In this document: one piece after another, positions 1 through 7,709 of the stretch
Position numbering within the stretch: position 1 is the first letter of the stretch
How the letters are laid out: every line of letters begins with the position of its first letter
Assembly: GCA_017472735.1 (NCBI GenBank)
Contig: JAFUOD010000006.1
Coordinates: 1 to 64,000 of the forward strand
Direction: 5' to 3'
DNA from: Oscillospiraceae bacterium
GTDB lineage: Bacteria; Bacillota; Clostridia; Oscillospirales; Ruminococcaceae
DNA length: 64,000 nucleotides
Position numbers and translations under genes: made by a program
Notes under the pieces: model-generated
Seen by the model: only the letters and a program-made list of their open reading frames with translations
Told to the model about the DNA's origin: nothing
Databases searched by the model: none

Positions 1-38
1 AGCGTTCATCCTGAGCCAGGATCAAACTCTTAATCAAG
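1..38 (-). rRNA. rrs: 16S rRNA, 5' end only
   Basis: Read on the minus strand, bases 30 to 1 give AGAGTTTGATCCTGGCTCAG followed by GATGAACGCT, the near-universal 5' end of bacterial 16S rRNA (the 27F primer site). The gene continues out of the window to the left. The exact mature 5' end is uncertain by a few bases. Confidence 0.97.
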
Positions 39-230
39 TTGTATCTTAAGCAGATTCTCATCTGCATTAAAATCCTCGCTCGGTTTAAAAACCAGCTAAA
101 TCTGCATCATTTTTTAGTCTTCTGCTTGACTTCTTTTTAGAATTACTCAAAGTAATTTCTTCAAGGGTCTTGTATGTTTCTCATTGTTCAATTTTCAAGC
201 TGCCGTGCACTCCCCTTTTTTTCGGAGTGC
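39..230 (-). other. 16S rRNA leader region
   Basis: Untranslated leader between the rRNA promoters and the 16S gene. It holds a GCAGAT/ATCTGC stem at 49-66 close to the mature 5' end, and a 7-bp stem (GCACTCC/GGAGTGC, 207-230) right at the expected start of the P2 transcript. A CTTGAAAATTGAACA stretch near 185-200 resembles sequences common in Firmicute rRNA leaders. These probably serve antitermination and processing (inference). Confidence 0.6.
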
Positions 231-236
231 TTGACT

Positions 237-265
237 ATCTTACCACATCTCGTAAGCTTTGTCAA
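237..265 (-). promoter_or_regulatory. rRNA promoter P2
   Basis: On the minus strand TTGACA (265-260), a 17-bp spacer and TAAGAT (242-237). It is the promoter proximal to the 16S gene, about 230 bases upstream of it. Confidence 0.75.
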
Positions 266-344
266 TACCTTTTTTCAACTTTTTTTAAAAGTTTTTTAAG
301 GTCCTTCGCTCTCTTTAAGGTCTTCCCTCGCAGACAGCTTTGTT

Positions 345-373
345 ATAATAACACTATTGCGACATAATGTCAA
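345..373 (-). promoter_or_regulatory. rRNA promoter P1
   Basis: On the minus strand TTGACA (373-368), exactly 17 bp, then TATTAT (350-345). With P2 it forms the tandem promoter arrangement usual for rRNA operons. The rest of 374-535 has no gene; it is the spacer between the divergent rRNA and sleB units. Confidence 0.8.
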
Positions 374-535
374 GCGTTTTTTTGCGATTTGTAAGATTTA
401 CACGATGTGTTTAAAGTTTGTTGGAAGTAACTGAGCCATTTTGCCAGTTTCGCTTTGCAATTACCTCAAAAAGGTAGGAATTAAGCGGTTTTGCGAGGTT
501 ATACTACCATTAAAAACCGAAAGGAATTATACAAA

Positions 536-1207
536 ATGATATCTAAAAAGCTATCTTTATATTACATCGCTTGCGGCTTCATTATTCTTAGCTGTCTTAC
601 ATTTTTAATTGTTCCCTATTCAAACTCTGCCGTTCTTTCAAAGCTCGGCTCTCAGGGTGCCGAGGTAACAGCCATTCAGGAGGCTTTAAAGGACCGCGGA
701 CTTTTCAGCGGCAACGTAACCGGCTATTACGGCACACAAACCCAAGCCGCAGTTAAGAGGTTTCAAAAGATCAAGGGCTTAAGTGCCGATGGCGTTGCAG
801 GGCCGCAGACCCTTTCAGCGCTTGGAATTACGATCGGCTCGGTGCCGGCTGCAACCGAAGCGAACATTAATCTTTTGGCGCAAATCATCTCTGCCGAGGC
901 GAGGGGCGAGCCCTATGTGGGTCAGGTAGCCGTGGGCGCTGTTATTTTAAACAGAATAGAGCACCCATCGTTTCCAAGCACACTTTCGGGCGTGATTTAT
1001 CAAAACGGTGCTTTTACTGCAATTGTTGACGGCCAGTTCTGGGAGCCTATTGCATCTTCGGCATATAACGCCGCCAGAGACGCCCTAAACGGCTGGGACC
1101 CCACAGGCGGCGCAATATACTATTATAATCCCTCAAAGACATCGAACAGGTTCATGCATTCAAGACCGATAATAACAACCATCGGAGAGCACAGATTTTG
1201 CAGTTAA
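536..1207 (+). CDS. sleB: SleB-type cell wall hydrolase
   Basis: A 223-residue exported peptidoglycan hydrolase, likely a spore cortex-lytic enzyme. Residues about 7-28 form a hydrophobic signal or anchor segment. Residues ~35-98 are a PG_binding_1 domain (LGSQGAEVTAIQEAL...YYGTQTQAAVKRFQ). Residues ~110-223 are a Hydrolase_2 domain with the SAEARGEP motif carrying the family's probable catalytic Glu, ending in a GEHRF segment. Start chosen at 536 because GAAAGGAA lies 8-10 bases upstream; an in-frame TTG at 491 has no such site. Family knowledge places SleB in cortex lysis during germination, so it supports a spore former. Alternative: a vegetative wall hydrolase of the same fold. Confidence 0.9.
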   Translation: MISKKLSLYYIACGFIILSCLTFLIVPYSNSAVLSKLGSQGAEVTAIQEALKDRGLFSGNVTGYYGTQTQAAVKRFQKIKGLSADGVAGPQTLSALGITIGSVPAATEANINLLAQIISAEARGEPYVGQVAVGAVILNRIEHPSFPSTLSGVIYQNGAFTAIVDGQFWEPIASSAYNAARDALNGWDPTGGAIYYYNPSKTSNRFMHSRPIITTIGEHRFCS

Positions 1208-1238
1208 TTAAAGTGATGTCGGCCTGACTTTGGAATAT

Positions 1239-1338
1239 TTCGGTTTTGCATAGCAAAATGCGAGGCTGTGCAGAGCAAGAAATTGCTTCCATAGATAACA
1301 CAAGCTACGCTGACACCTCCCTTAAAATAAGAGAGGTT
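1239..1338. repeat. composite intergenic repeat (families 1 and 2)
   Basis: Bases 1277-1311 are a perfect 35-base reverse complement of 20206-20240. The flanking TTTCGGTTTTGC...GCAAAAT part also reappears, inverted, near 20255-20280. Bases 1303-1338 are a partial copy of the two-hairpin family-1 element (CCTCCCTTA AAA TAAGAGAGG). Noncoding. Confidence 0.8.
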
Positions 1339-1362
1339 ATACACATTTATAATATGTAAAAC

Positions 1363-1395
1363 AAATCGGAAGGTTACTCGCCTTCCGATTTTTAA
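1363..1395. terminator. bidirectional terminator
   Basis: Perfect 11-bp inverted repeat AAATCGGAAGG (1363-1373) / CCTTCCGATTT (1381-1391) with T-rich tails on both sides. It lies between the convergent sleB and the small minus-strand gene. Confidence 0.8.
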
Positions 1396-1400
1396 TGTAT

Positions 1401-1523
1401 TTACTTTTCAACCTCGAAGTATTTGTGCATGCAGGGCTCGCAGGCATCTGCCGCCAGCTTAACAATTACAAGGACTGTCAGCGCAACGCAAAGTCCCGTT
1501 AAAACTTTCAAAAAGCTTTTCAT
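1401..1523 (-). CDS. small membrane peptide, unknown
   Basis: A 40-residue peptide I do not recognise. Residues ~4-26 are hydrophobic (a single membrane segment) and the tail carries a CxxC pair (DACEPCMHKY). The start at 1523 is preceded by AAAGGA 11 bases upstream; a longer reading from 1592 would add 23 residues without better support. It has its own downstream hairpin terminator. The short tail with Cys residues could bind metal or sit at the membrane surface, but nothing in the neighbourhood fixes a role. Confidence 0.5.
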   Translation of the reverse strand: MKSFLKVLTGLCVALTVLVIVKLAADACEPCMHKYFEVEK

Positions 1524-1611
1524 AACATAAACCATCCTTTCTTTATGAAACACTTTACATTTAAAGTATACCACATATTTTTGCAGATTCATAGTCTATT
1601 TTGAAAATTTC

Positions 1612-1640
1612 TTGATTTTTTCGTTCGTGCTTAGTATAAT
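1612..1640 (+). promoter_or_regulatory. promoter of the flippase gene
   Basis: TTGATT (1612-1617), 17-bp spacer, TATAAT (1635-1640), 33 bases before the ATG at 1673. Confidence 0.75.
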
Positions 1641-1672
1641 ACACATATACTATTATAAATTTAAGGAGGGTT

Positions 1673-3175
1673 ATGAATTTGTCGCAAAGCGCCCCCTCTA
1701 ACAAGCAAAGCTATGTAAAGCTTTTTACAAATACAATAATTTTTGCAATAGGCACATTCGGCTCAAAGCTTTTGGTGCTGCTTTTGGTGCCTCTTTACAC
1801 CGCAGCCCTCTCGCCCGATGAATACGGCACGGTTGACCTAATTGCTCAAACCGCAAACATTTTAATTCCCATCTTTTCTCTTTCGGCGGCAGATGCCGCC
1901 CTCAGATTCGGACTTGACACCAAGGAACCGGACAAGCTTAAAAAGATATATTCAAACTGTTTATTTGTTATCATCTGCGGAGTTGCGGTAATGGCGGCGA
2001 TTTTTCCGTTGCTGTCAAAGCTTGAATACCTAAACGGATTCAGCGGGATTTTGTTTGTTTATGTATGCACCTCGACCTTAAAGCTTTTAAACTCGACCTT
2101 TACCCGTGCGCTTGAAAAAGTCAAGCTTTTTGCTGTTGACGGGATTTTGACAACATTTTCAATGCTTTTGTTAAACATTCTGTTTTTATTAGGCTTCGAC
2201 TGGGGCATGCAGGGTTATCTTTTGGCAATAATCCTTTCGGATCTTATTTCAAGCGTGTTCTTGTTCTTTGCCGCAGGGCTGTTTAGGTTTATAAGCTTCG
2301 CAAAGCCCGATCTTAAGCTTCTAAAAAGCATGCTTAAATATTCGGCACCGTTAATACCCACAACGCTTTTGTGGCTTATAACCAGCATTTCCGACCGTTT
2401 TATCATCACCCTTTTCCATGGAGAATATGCAAACGGTATTAACACCGTTGCTTACAAAATACCGACGATTCTGACGACAGTTTTCACCATGTTTTCTCAG
2501 GCATGGAATATGTCGGCTATAACAGAGAACAATTCCAAGGAGCGCGAAAGCTTTTACACAAATGTTTTCTCGTTCAACCAATCGTTTATGTATGTTATTT
2601 CGGCAGGCATACTTTTGTTAAACCGACCCATAACATATATCTGGGTAAACCCGGCATATCATGAAGCGTACCTTTACTCGCCCGTTTTAACCGTGGCAAC
2701 GGTGTTTACCTGCTTCAACGTTTTCTTGGGCTCGGTTTACATTGCCGAAAAGAAAACCAAGCAAAGCTTTTTAACAAGCCTTGCCGCAGGAGTTATTAAT
2801 ATTATACTTAACTTTGCGCTTATTCCCTCGATGGGGATTTTGGGTGCAGCAATTGCAACCTTTGTATCTTACTTTGCAGTGTTCTTCTATCGCTTGTTTG
2901 ATACAAGAAGGCTTATCCGTTTTGATTTTTCAATGGCAAAGATTTTAGTCAACTCGGCACTTATTATTGCAATGGCGTTTGTTAACCGCCTTGACGGCTG
3001 GTGGATATATGTTGTTCTTAGCGTGATGTTTATAACCGTTCTTGCTTTGAACTTTAAGGATATTTTGAGGATCATGCTTTTGATCCTCCCCAAAAAAATT
3101 CTTGATAAACTACCGTTTATATCAAAAATCGCAAACAAATTACTTGAGCTTAAAATTAACTTTAAGAAAGGATGA
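1673..3175 (+). CDS. polysaccharide flippase (MOP/Wzx-like)
   Basis: A 500-residue integral membrane protein with 12-14 hydrophobic segments over its full length, matching the oligosaccharide/lipid flippase branch of the MOP superfamily (Polysacc_synt domain plus C-terminal half). Typical features are the N-terminal TFGSKLLVLLLVPLYT segment and the YGTVDLI loop. It probably moves a lipid-linked glycan across the cytoplasmic membrane. Start is fixed by AAGGAGG 5-6 bases before the ATG and a consensus promoter upstream. The next gene starts within 10 bases, so the two are co-transcribed. There are no glycosyltransferases nearby, so the substrate cannot be deduced; MurJ or a spore-envelope flippase are other possibilities. 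Confidence 0.85.
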   Translation: MNLSQSAPSNKQSYVKLFTNTIIFAIGTFGSKLLVLLLVPLYTAALSPDEYGTVDLIAQTANILIPIFSLSAADAALRFGLDTKEPDKLKKIYSNCLFVIICGVAVMAAIFPLLSKLEYLNGFSGILFVYVCTSTLKLLNSTFTRALEKVKLFAVDGILTTFSMLLLNILFLLGFDWGMQGYLLAIILSDLISSVFLFFAAGLFRFISFAKPDLKLLKSMLKYSAPLIPTTLLWLITSISDRFIITLFHGEYANGINTVAYKIPTILTTVFTMFSQAWNMSAITENNSKERESFYTNVFSFNQSFMYVISAGILLLNRPITYIWVNPAYHEAYLYSPVLTVATVFTCFNVFLGSVYIAEKKTKQSFLTSLAAGVINIILNFALIPSMGILGAAIATFVSYFAVFFYRLFDTRRLIRFDFSMAKILVNSALIIAMAFVNRLDGWWIYVVLSVMFITVLALNFKDILRIMLLILPKKILDKLPFISKIANKLLELKINFKKG

Positions 3176-3183
3176 CTTTAATT

Positions 3184-3444
3184 ATGGCAGAGCTAAAGTA
3201 TGAAATCAAGGAGCACATCGGCGTGCTTTCCGAAAACGCAAAGGGCTGGACAAAGGAGCTTAACAAGGTTAGCTGGAACGACTACCCTGCAAAATATGAC
3301 ATTCGCGAATGGTCGCCCGACCACACAAGAATGAACAAAGGCATTACATTAAGCGACGAAGAGTTTGAAGCGCTTAAGCGCATCATTCTTGGCGAAAACG
3401 TTGACCCCGACGGCGACGACGTTGACGAGGACGAAATTTTGTGA
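3184..3444 (+). CDS. YdbC-like PC4-family ssDNA-binding protein
   Basis: An 86-residue soluble protein. It resembles the Firmicute YdbC family, which folds like the transcription coactivator PC4 and binds single-stranded DNA: KEHIGVLSEN, GWTKELNKVSWN, PAKYDIREW and KGITLSDEEFE are family-typical blocks. The C-terminus is very acidic (DPDGDDVDEDE). The AAAGGA site overlapping the flippase stop gives better spacing for the ATG at 3184 than for 3172. The family's cellular role is poorly defined; a nucleic-acid-binding role is inference from the fold. Confidence 0.8.
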   Translation: MAELKYEIKEHIGVLSENAKGWTKELNKVSWNDYPAKYDIREWSPDHTRMNKGITLSDEEFEALKRIILGENVDPDGDDVDEDEIL

Positions 3445-3456
3445 TAATTACGCATG

Positions 3457-3489
3457 AAGCGGAAAGGCTCTTCACCTTTCCGCTTTTTT
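3457..3489 (+). terminator. Rho-independent terminator after ydbC
   Basis: AAGCGGAAAGG / CCTTTCCGCTT hairpin (11-bp stem, 7-base loop) followed by a T run. Confidence 0.9.
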
Positions 3490-3510
3490 GTTTCCTTAAA
3501 TGTCAAGCTG

Positions 3511-3559
3511 TATCCATCAGTCAGCTACGCTGACGCCTCCATTAAAATAAGGGAGGCTT
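3511..3559. repeat. family-1 two-hairpin repeat
   Basis: ATCAGTCAGC/GCTGAC hairpin followed by GCCTCCATTA AAA TAAGGGAGGC. One of six copies in the window (see 1303, 11851, 20144, 20317, 56531). Confidence 0.8.
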
Positions 3560-3582
3560 TATGCCATGGTTTAGCACGCAAA

Positions 3583-3620
3583 ACCGCCCGCCGATTGCTC
3601 TCGGCGGGCGGTGCTTTTTT
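3583..3620. terminator. bidirectional terminator
   Basis: Perfect 12-bp GC-rich stem ACCGCCCGCCGA / TCGGCGGGCGGT with a 6-base loop and GCTTTTTT on the plus side, GGTTTTGC on the minus side. It sits directly downstream of the minus-strand lipoprotein gene ending at 3619. Confidence 0.85.
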
Positions 3621-5370
3621 ATGGCTTCTTCTTGTAAAGACCGTAGACAATTACTCTGTGATCTTCGTCATAATACTTCTTAATAGACTTGTAGCTGGTT
3701 GTATAATCATTTAAAATGTTAACAAATTTGGTAACCCATGGTTTTGAGTTTATCTCTTCAAAAAGTTCGGAATTATCAGCCTTAAGAGTTACATATTCTA
3801 TTTCTCCGTTAGACTTAGCAACTTCCTTGCTCTTGGCCTTCAAAATAGACTCGACCTCGTCAAGAGAGGTTACATAGCAACCGTTGTTAATATACCAGTC
3901 ATACTTTGTAGAGGTGCACTTGGGATCGTCAAAGAACTTGATGTCGTAAACTTCACTTCTCGTTTCCTTTATGTACTTGTCGGTTACCATAAGGAAAGCG
4001 TGTCTAACGTAGTCAGGATCTATCTCCTGAATAGTGCCACAGGGGTCATCCCAAGTGGGGTCGATGTTATACCACTTGCCGTCAACCTTAACCTTAACCC
4101 AAATGTGAAGATCAGATGCGCCGATGCCCTCGGCAAATGTTACTTCATAGCCTGCCTTGGAAAGAAGGTAGAACATACCCTTCGCATAGCCCAAGCATGT
4201 GGGCTGTCCGTCAACAATAGAACCGTAAGCGGTGTTGGGCCAAATTGTCTTGCCCCACTTGCCTGCCCATTCTGTTGCGTCGCCGTTGTCATCCTTTTCG
4301 GCATAGCTGTGTCCGTCTGCAGTACTGTTCTTAACAAGCCAGTCGTGCAAATACTTGATCTTCTGATAATCGCTCCACGAGCTCTTAAGGTTGCCTATCA
4401 CCTTGTTTGCAGCGCTTCTCAGCTCCTTAACCATCTGGTCGCCTTGGCTTTCAGAATCCACATAATAACGCACCTGAACTCCGACGAGCTTGCCTGAATC
4501 GTTCATAACCTTGTAAATATTTCTTACATATGTATATTCAACCGCAATAATAGGCAAGAAGAAGTCTGCGAAGTCATTAGATTCCTCAACGCTAAGCAAA
4601 GGAGTAATATCAATATTTACCTGATAGTTCTTAACACCGGTCATAATTTCGTCAAGAACCTGTCTGTAGCTGTCCTTATAAAGGGCGTTATACATATATG
4701 TCCAACCGTTATCCTCAACCCAGCCCGAGTTGCTAACGTTTACATTGCCCGAATCGGGGGTTGTGCTTGAAGAATCGTCGTCATCATCCGGCACTACTGT
4801 AACATCATCATCGTCATCATCACCGATAACAACGTCGTCATCTTCGGGCTCTTCAGTCTTTGGAGCTTCACTGCTTAAATAAACGTTGCTTGCATAGCCC
4901 AAGGTATTTTCATCAATAATGATCTGATACCAGCCTGTAGAAGCACGGCCTGTAACGGTTACAGCGTCGCCCTCATTAAGGGTAGCGATCTTGCCAAAAT
5001 CGGTCGAGGGGCCGCTTCTTACGTTAAGGGAGATGGTAGCATACATGGTGGTCTCGTCCATTTCCTCAACGGTAAAGTCGTTCTTATCCTTTGTGGTGGT
5101 CACCTCGGGTGTTGTCGCGGGAGTAGTCGTTACTTCGGGCGTTGTTGCCGGAGTAGTGGTAGTTGCTTCGGGTGTAGTTGCGGGAGTGGTGGTAGTTTCT
5201 TCGGGAGTTGTGTCGGGTGCATCGGTCACCTCGGGCACATCAGATACCACAGGGTCGCCCGATGTAAGAGGCCCATCGGGAACATCCTCGATCTTTCCGC
5301 AAGAACAAAGTACGGAAAGCACCATTGTCAGCGCAAGAGCCAGCGAAAGCAGTCTTTTAATTGTGTTCAT
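3619..5370 (-). CDS. lipoprotein with SH3b and transglutaminase-like domains
   Basis: A 583-residue surface lipoprotein. A signal peptide ends at a lipobox LCSC (Cys24). Residues ~50-95 are a Thr/Pro-rich low-complexity linker (repeats of TTPATTPE type). Residues ~112-165 form a bacterial SH3 domain (SLNVRSGPSTDFGKIATL) of the kind that binds cell wall. An Asp-rich linker follows, then a transglutaminase-like domain with a complete apparent Cys-His-Asp triad: PTCLGYAKG (Cys ~390), DLHIWVKV (His ~423), NIDPTWDDP (Asp ~436). AGGAGGAG lies 6 bases before the ATG. It is a tandem paralogue of the next gene upstream and shares its transcript. Substrate (cross-linking or proteolysis of wall proteins or peptides) is unknown. 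Confidence 0.85.
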   Translation of the reverse strand: MNTIKRLLSLALALTMVLSVLCSCGKIEDVPDGPLTSGDPVVSDVPEVTDAPDTTPEETTTTPATTPEATTTTPATTPEVTTTPATTPEVTTTKDKNDFTVEEMDETTMYATISLNVRSGPSTDFGKIATLNEGDAVTVTGRASTGWYQIIIDENTLGYASNVYLSSEAPKTEEPEDDDVVIGDDDDDDVTVVPDDDDDSSSTTPDSGNVNVSNSGWVEDNGWTYMYNALYKDSYRQVLDEIMTGVKNYQVNIDITPLLSVEESNDFADFFLPIIAVEYTYVRNIYKVMNDSGKLVGVQVRYYVDSESQGDQMVKELRSAANKVIGNLKSSWSDYQKIKYLHDWLVKNSTADGHSYAEKDDNGDATEWAGKWGKTIWPNTAYGSIVDGQPTCLGYAKGMFYLLSKAGYEVTFAEGIGASDLHIWVKVKVDGKWYNIDPTWDDPCGTIQEIDPDYVRHAFLMVTDKYIKETRSEVYDIKFFDDPKCTSTKYDWYINNGCYVTSLDEVESILKAKSKEVAKSNGEIEYVTLKADNSELFEEINSKPWVTKFVNILNDYTTSYKSIKKYYDEDHRVIVYGLYKKKP

Positions 5371-5393
5371 GTTTCTCCTCCTGTCAAAAATCC

Positions 5394-6626
5394 TTATTCA
5401 TATTTTAATGTAATAGTCATCGTGCAGGGCCCGTCCTTAACAACCTTTGTCCACGAATTGGTGATAAGGCTTTCAGCCATTGTTTCGGACTGAACCTTAA
5501 TCAAAATTTCCTGCATTTCGTAATCGCCCGAGAAGAGCTTGGTGTTTGCTTCTTCAAGAAGTGTGTTGTCAGCGCATCTTAAATAAATGTGCTTTTCGCC
5601 CTTGGGCACGATCTCTGATGCCTGACGCTCGATAATTTCAACAACCTCGTCATAAGTGGTTGCGTAATAATCGTTCATAACATAATAGCTAAGCTCCATC
5701 GATTCGGCAACAGGAAGCTCGTAATAAGGGCTTATAAAGGTTTCCTTGTGGTCGGTTGCAAGCATTTCGGTGCTTACCATAAAGTAGTCATAACCGATAT
5801 AGGTCTTGTCGTCCTTGCCCTTGGGGTCGTCCCAAGTAGGGTCAATAATATACCACTTTCCGTCTGAAAGCTTAACATAGTTCCACTTGTGCTTAACTGC
5901 TTCATCATCACCGATACCTGTTGCAAAAACGGTTTCATAACCTGCACCTGCAAGCAAAAGGTGCATGGCATCGGCATAGCCCTGACAGGTAGCCTTGCCC
6001 TCAACAAGGGCGCCGAATGCGGTAAACGGGCTTTCTGCCTGTTCACTGTAATCACATTTTAAAATAAGGTAATCGTGCAAATATTTAAGCTTTTCATAGT
6101 CGGTGCCATTAGGCATTCCGGCAACCGCTTCGTTAACCCTGTCCCAAACAAGCGAGGTTCTCTCCGGACCCTCATGTTCATAAGCAATGCTGTAATTAAT
6201 GGTTATGCCGATTATCTTTCCGCTTTCATCGGTGTGGCCTTTAAAAACATTACCTACATAGGTATAACCCATCGAGCAGTTTGAAACCAGCTCGGTAAAA
6301 TCAGACAGCTCTTCCTTGGGCATGCCAACGCTTAACGAACAGTATATCTCGACGTTTTTAATTGCGTTCATAATCTCGCCGAGGTTGTATCTTGTGTCTT
6401 CGTCAAGGCGGTCCCATATGTACTGAATTCCGTTGTCCTTAATAAAGTCCAATTCAAAGGGATATCCGTTTTCGGGCTCATCTGTTTCATCGGGGTTAGT
6501 GTTATTCTCAACATTGTCGGTGTTTTCTGTGTCGTCACCTGCAGGTCCGTCGTCAATCTGCTTTCCGCAAGCAACCAAGCTAAGCGCAAGTGCAAGCACC
6601 AAAACAAGACAAATAATTTTTTTCAT
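5394..6626 (-). CDS. transglutaminase-like lipoprotein
   Basis: A 410-residue lipoprotein: signal peptide with lipobox LVAC (Cys20), an acidic, Asn/Thr-rich linker, then a transglutaminase-like domain with Cys ~213 (GKATCQGYAD), His ~246 (KHKWNYVKL) and Asp ~259 (IIDPTWDDP). Start at 6626 chosen for AAAGGA 8 bases upstream; a longer reading to 6650 lacks a site. It is paralogous to the 3619-5370 gene (same GQ/KxTCxGYA...DPTWDDP core) but lacks the SH3b domain, so the pair probably arose by tandem duplication followed by domain gain or loss. The 23-base gap and absence of a terminator suggest one operon. Confidence 0.82.
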   Translation of the reverse strand: MKKIICLVLVLALALSLVACGKQIDDGPAGDDTENTDNVENNTNPDETDEPENGYPFELDFIKDNGIQYIWDRLDEDTRYNLGEIMNAIKNVEIYCSLSVGMPKEELSDFTELVSNCSMGYTYVGNVFKGHTDESGKIIGITINYSIAYEHEGPERTSLVWDRVNEAVAGMPNGTDYEKLKYLHDYLILKCDYSEQAESPFTAFGALVEGKATCQGYADAMHLLLAGAGYETVFATGIGDDEAVKHKWNYVKLSDGKWYIIDPTWDDPKGKDDKTYIGYDYFMVSTEMLATDHKETFISPYYELPVAESMELSYYVMNDYYATTYDEVVEIIERQASEIVPKGEKHIYLRCADNTLLEEANTKLFSGDYEMQEILIKVQSETMAESLITNSWTKVVKDGPCTMTITLKYE

Positions 6627-6726
6627 CAAATCAATCCTTTCAAACAGCAATAATTTCGTCTTTTGTCCAATTTATAATACAACTTTAACGTCTGATATAT
6701 TGCAAATACTCATTTAATAATAGACC

Positions 6727-6753
6727 TAAAAACCATCTGTGTCAATAAGATGG
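6727..6753 (-). terminator. terminator after the binding-protein gene
   Basis: Minus strand: CCATCT / AGATGG stem with a 9-base loop followed by TTTTT. It closes the minus-strand operon that begins at dusB. Confidence 0.7.
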
Positions 6754-6778
6754 AAAAAAGTTAATAATTTTTAATAAT

Positions 6779-7690
6779 TCATGACAGCTCGGCAAGCAAA
6801 AACCTTACTGTTTCGGCAAGTCTTACCGTGGGGCGTTCAAAATCGGCAATTTCGATTGCAATATATTCTGCGCTGCCAAAGGCTTCTATAATTAAATCGG
6901 ATGCATCCGAATCGTCATCTAATTCACTATTATAAAATACAACGTCGGGAGAAAGCACGCTCAGCTCGTCCTCGTTGACAAAGTATTCTTCGCTGTCCTC
7001 TCTTAAATTGGTGCCGAAAACGCTTAAAATGTCCGATTCAAGCGTTTTGCCATGAGAAAGAATAAGCTCTCCCTGAGAGTTTATTCCCTCGACACATACA
7101 AAGCTAACCGAAATATTTGCCGCCTTTGCTTCGCTCATGGCGCTGTCGAAATCAGCCAGAATATCGGTTGCCACGCTTTGCGAATCGACCGCTCCGTAGA
7201 ATATCAACGAAAGCTGAATATACATTTGGCACAGCTCGGCAAAGCTGTCGGGGCTTTTAAGCTCAAGCACCCTTATCCCTGCCTGATTTAACACGACCTT
7301 ATCGCTCGATGCTATGGGCGAATGGGTTATAACTAATTCGGGCATAAGCGCTTTTATTGCGTCGATATCGGGGTGTGCGGCATTGCCGATTTCAGGCAGG
7401 TCGTTTGCATCCGACGGCCACGAGCAATATTCGCTCACTGCAATAAGCCTATCGAATGCGCCTATGTCATTCATGGCCTCAGTCAACGCCGGCGAAAGCG
7501 AAGCCACCGTAACAGGCGCTTTGTCAAAGCTCTCGGCGCCGATATCAACAGGGTAAGCCTGCTTTACGGGCGGTGTATCTGTTTGCACAACATTATCGTT
7601 CGGGTGGTCGTCGGTAATATCGTCACACCCGACAAGCGCAAGCATAATAACCAAAACCATTATAAAACAAAAGAGTCGTTTAAGCTTCAT
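6779..7690 (-). CDS. BtuF/FecB-like substrate-binding lipoprotein
   Basis: A 303-residue lipoprotein with lipobox LVGC (Cys22) and a Peripla_BP_2 fold (class III binding proteins for cobalamin, haem or ferric siderophores): VTVASLSPALTEAM near the N-terminus, RLIAVSEYCSWP, EIGNAAHPDIDAIKALMPELVI in the middle, and a C-terminal VRFLLAEL helix. No permease or ATPase gene lies nearby; it is the last gene of an RNA-modification cluster, 19 bases after tsaD, with AAGGAG before the ATG. The EYCSWP loop resembles BtuF-type proteins, so a corrinoid ligand is plausible but unproven. Confidence 0.82.
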   Translation of the reverse strand: MKLKRLFCFIMVLVIMLALVGCDDITDDHPNDNVVQTDTPPVKQAYPVDIGAESFDKAPVTVASLSPALTEAMNDIGAFDRLIAVSEYCSWPSDANDLPEIGNAAHPDIDAIKALMPELVITHSPIASSDKVVLNQAGIRVLELKSPDSFAELCQMYIQLSLIFYGAVDSQSVATDILADFDSAMSEAKAANISVSFVCVEGINSQGELILSHGKTLESDILSVFGTNLREDSEEYFVNEDELSVLSPDVVFYNSELDDDSDASDLIIEAFGSAEYIAIEIADFERPTVRLAETVRFLLAELS

Positions 7691-7709
7691 TTTTACTCCT
7701 TTTTAATTC

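Noticed and set aside
170-367. 65-residue open frame in the rRNA leader
   Set aside because: It is antisense to the rRNA leader and promoter; no ribosome site.
4000-4497. 165-residue plus-strand frame opposite the lipoprotein gene
   Set aside because: Shadow of the transglutaminase-like gene on the other strand; no signals of its own.
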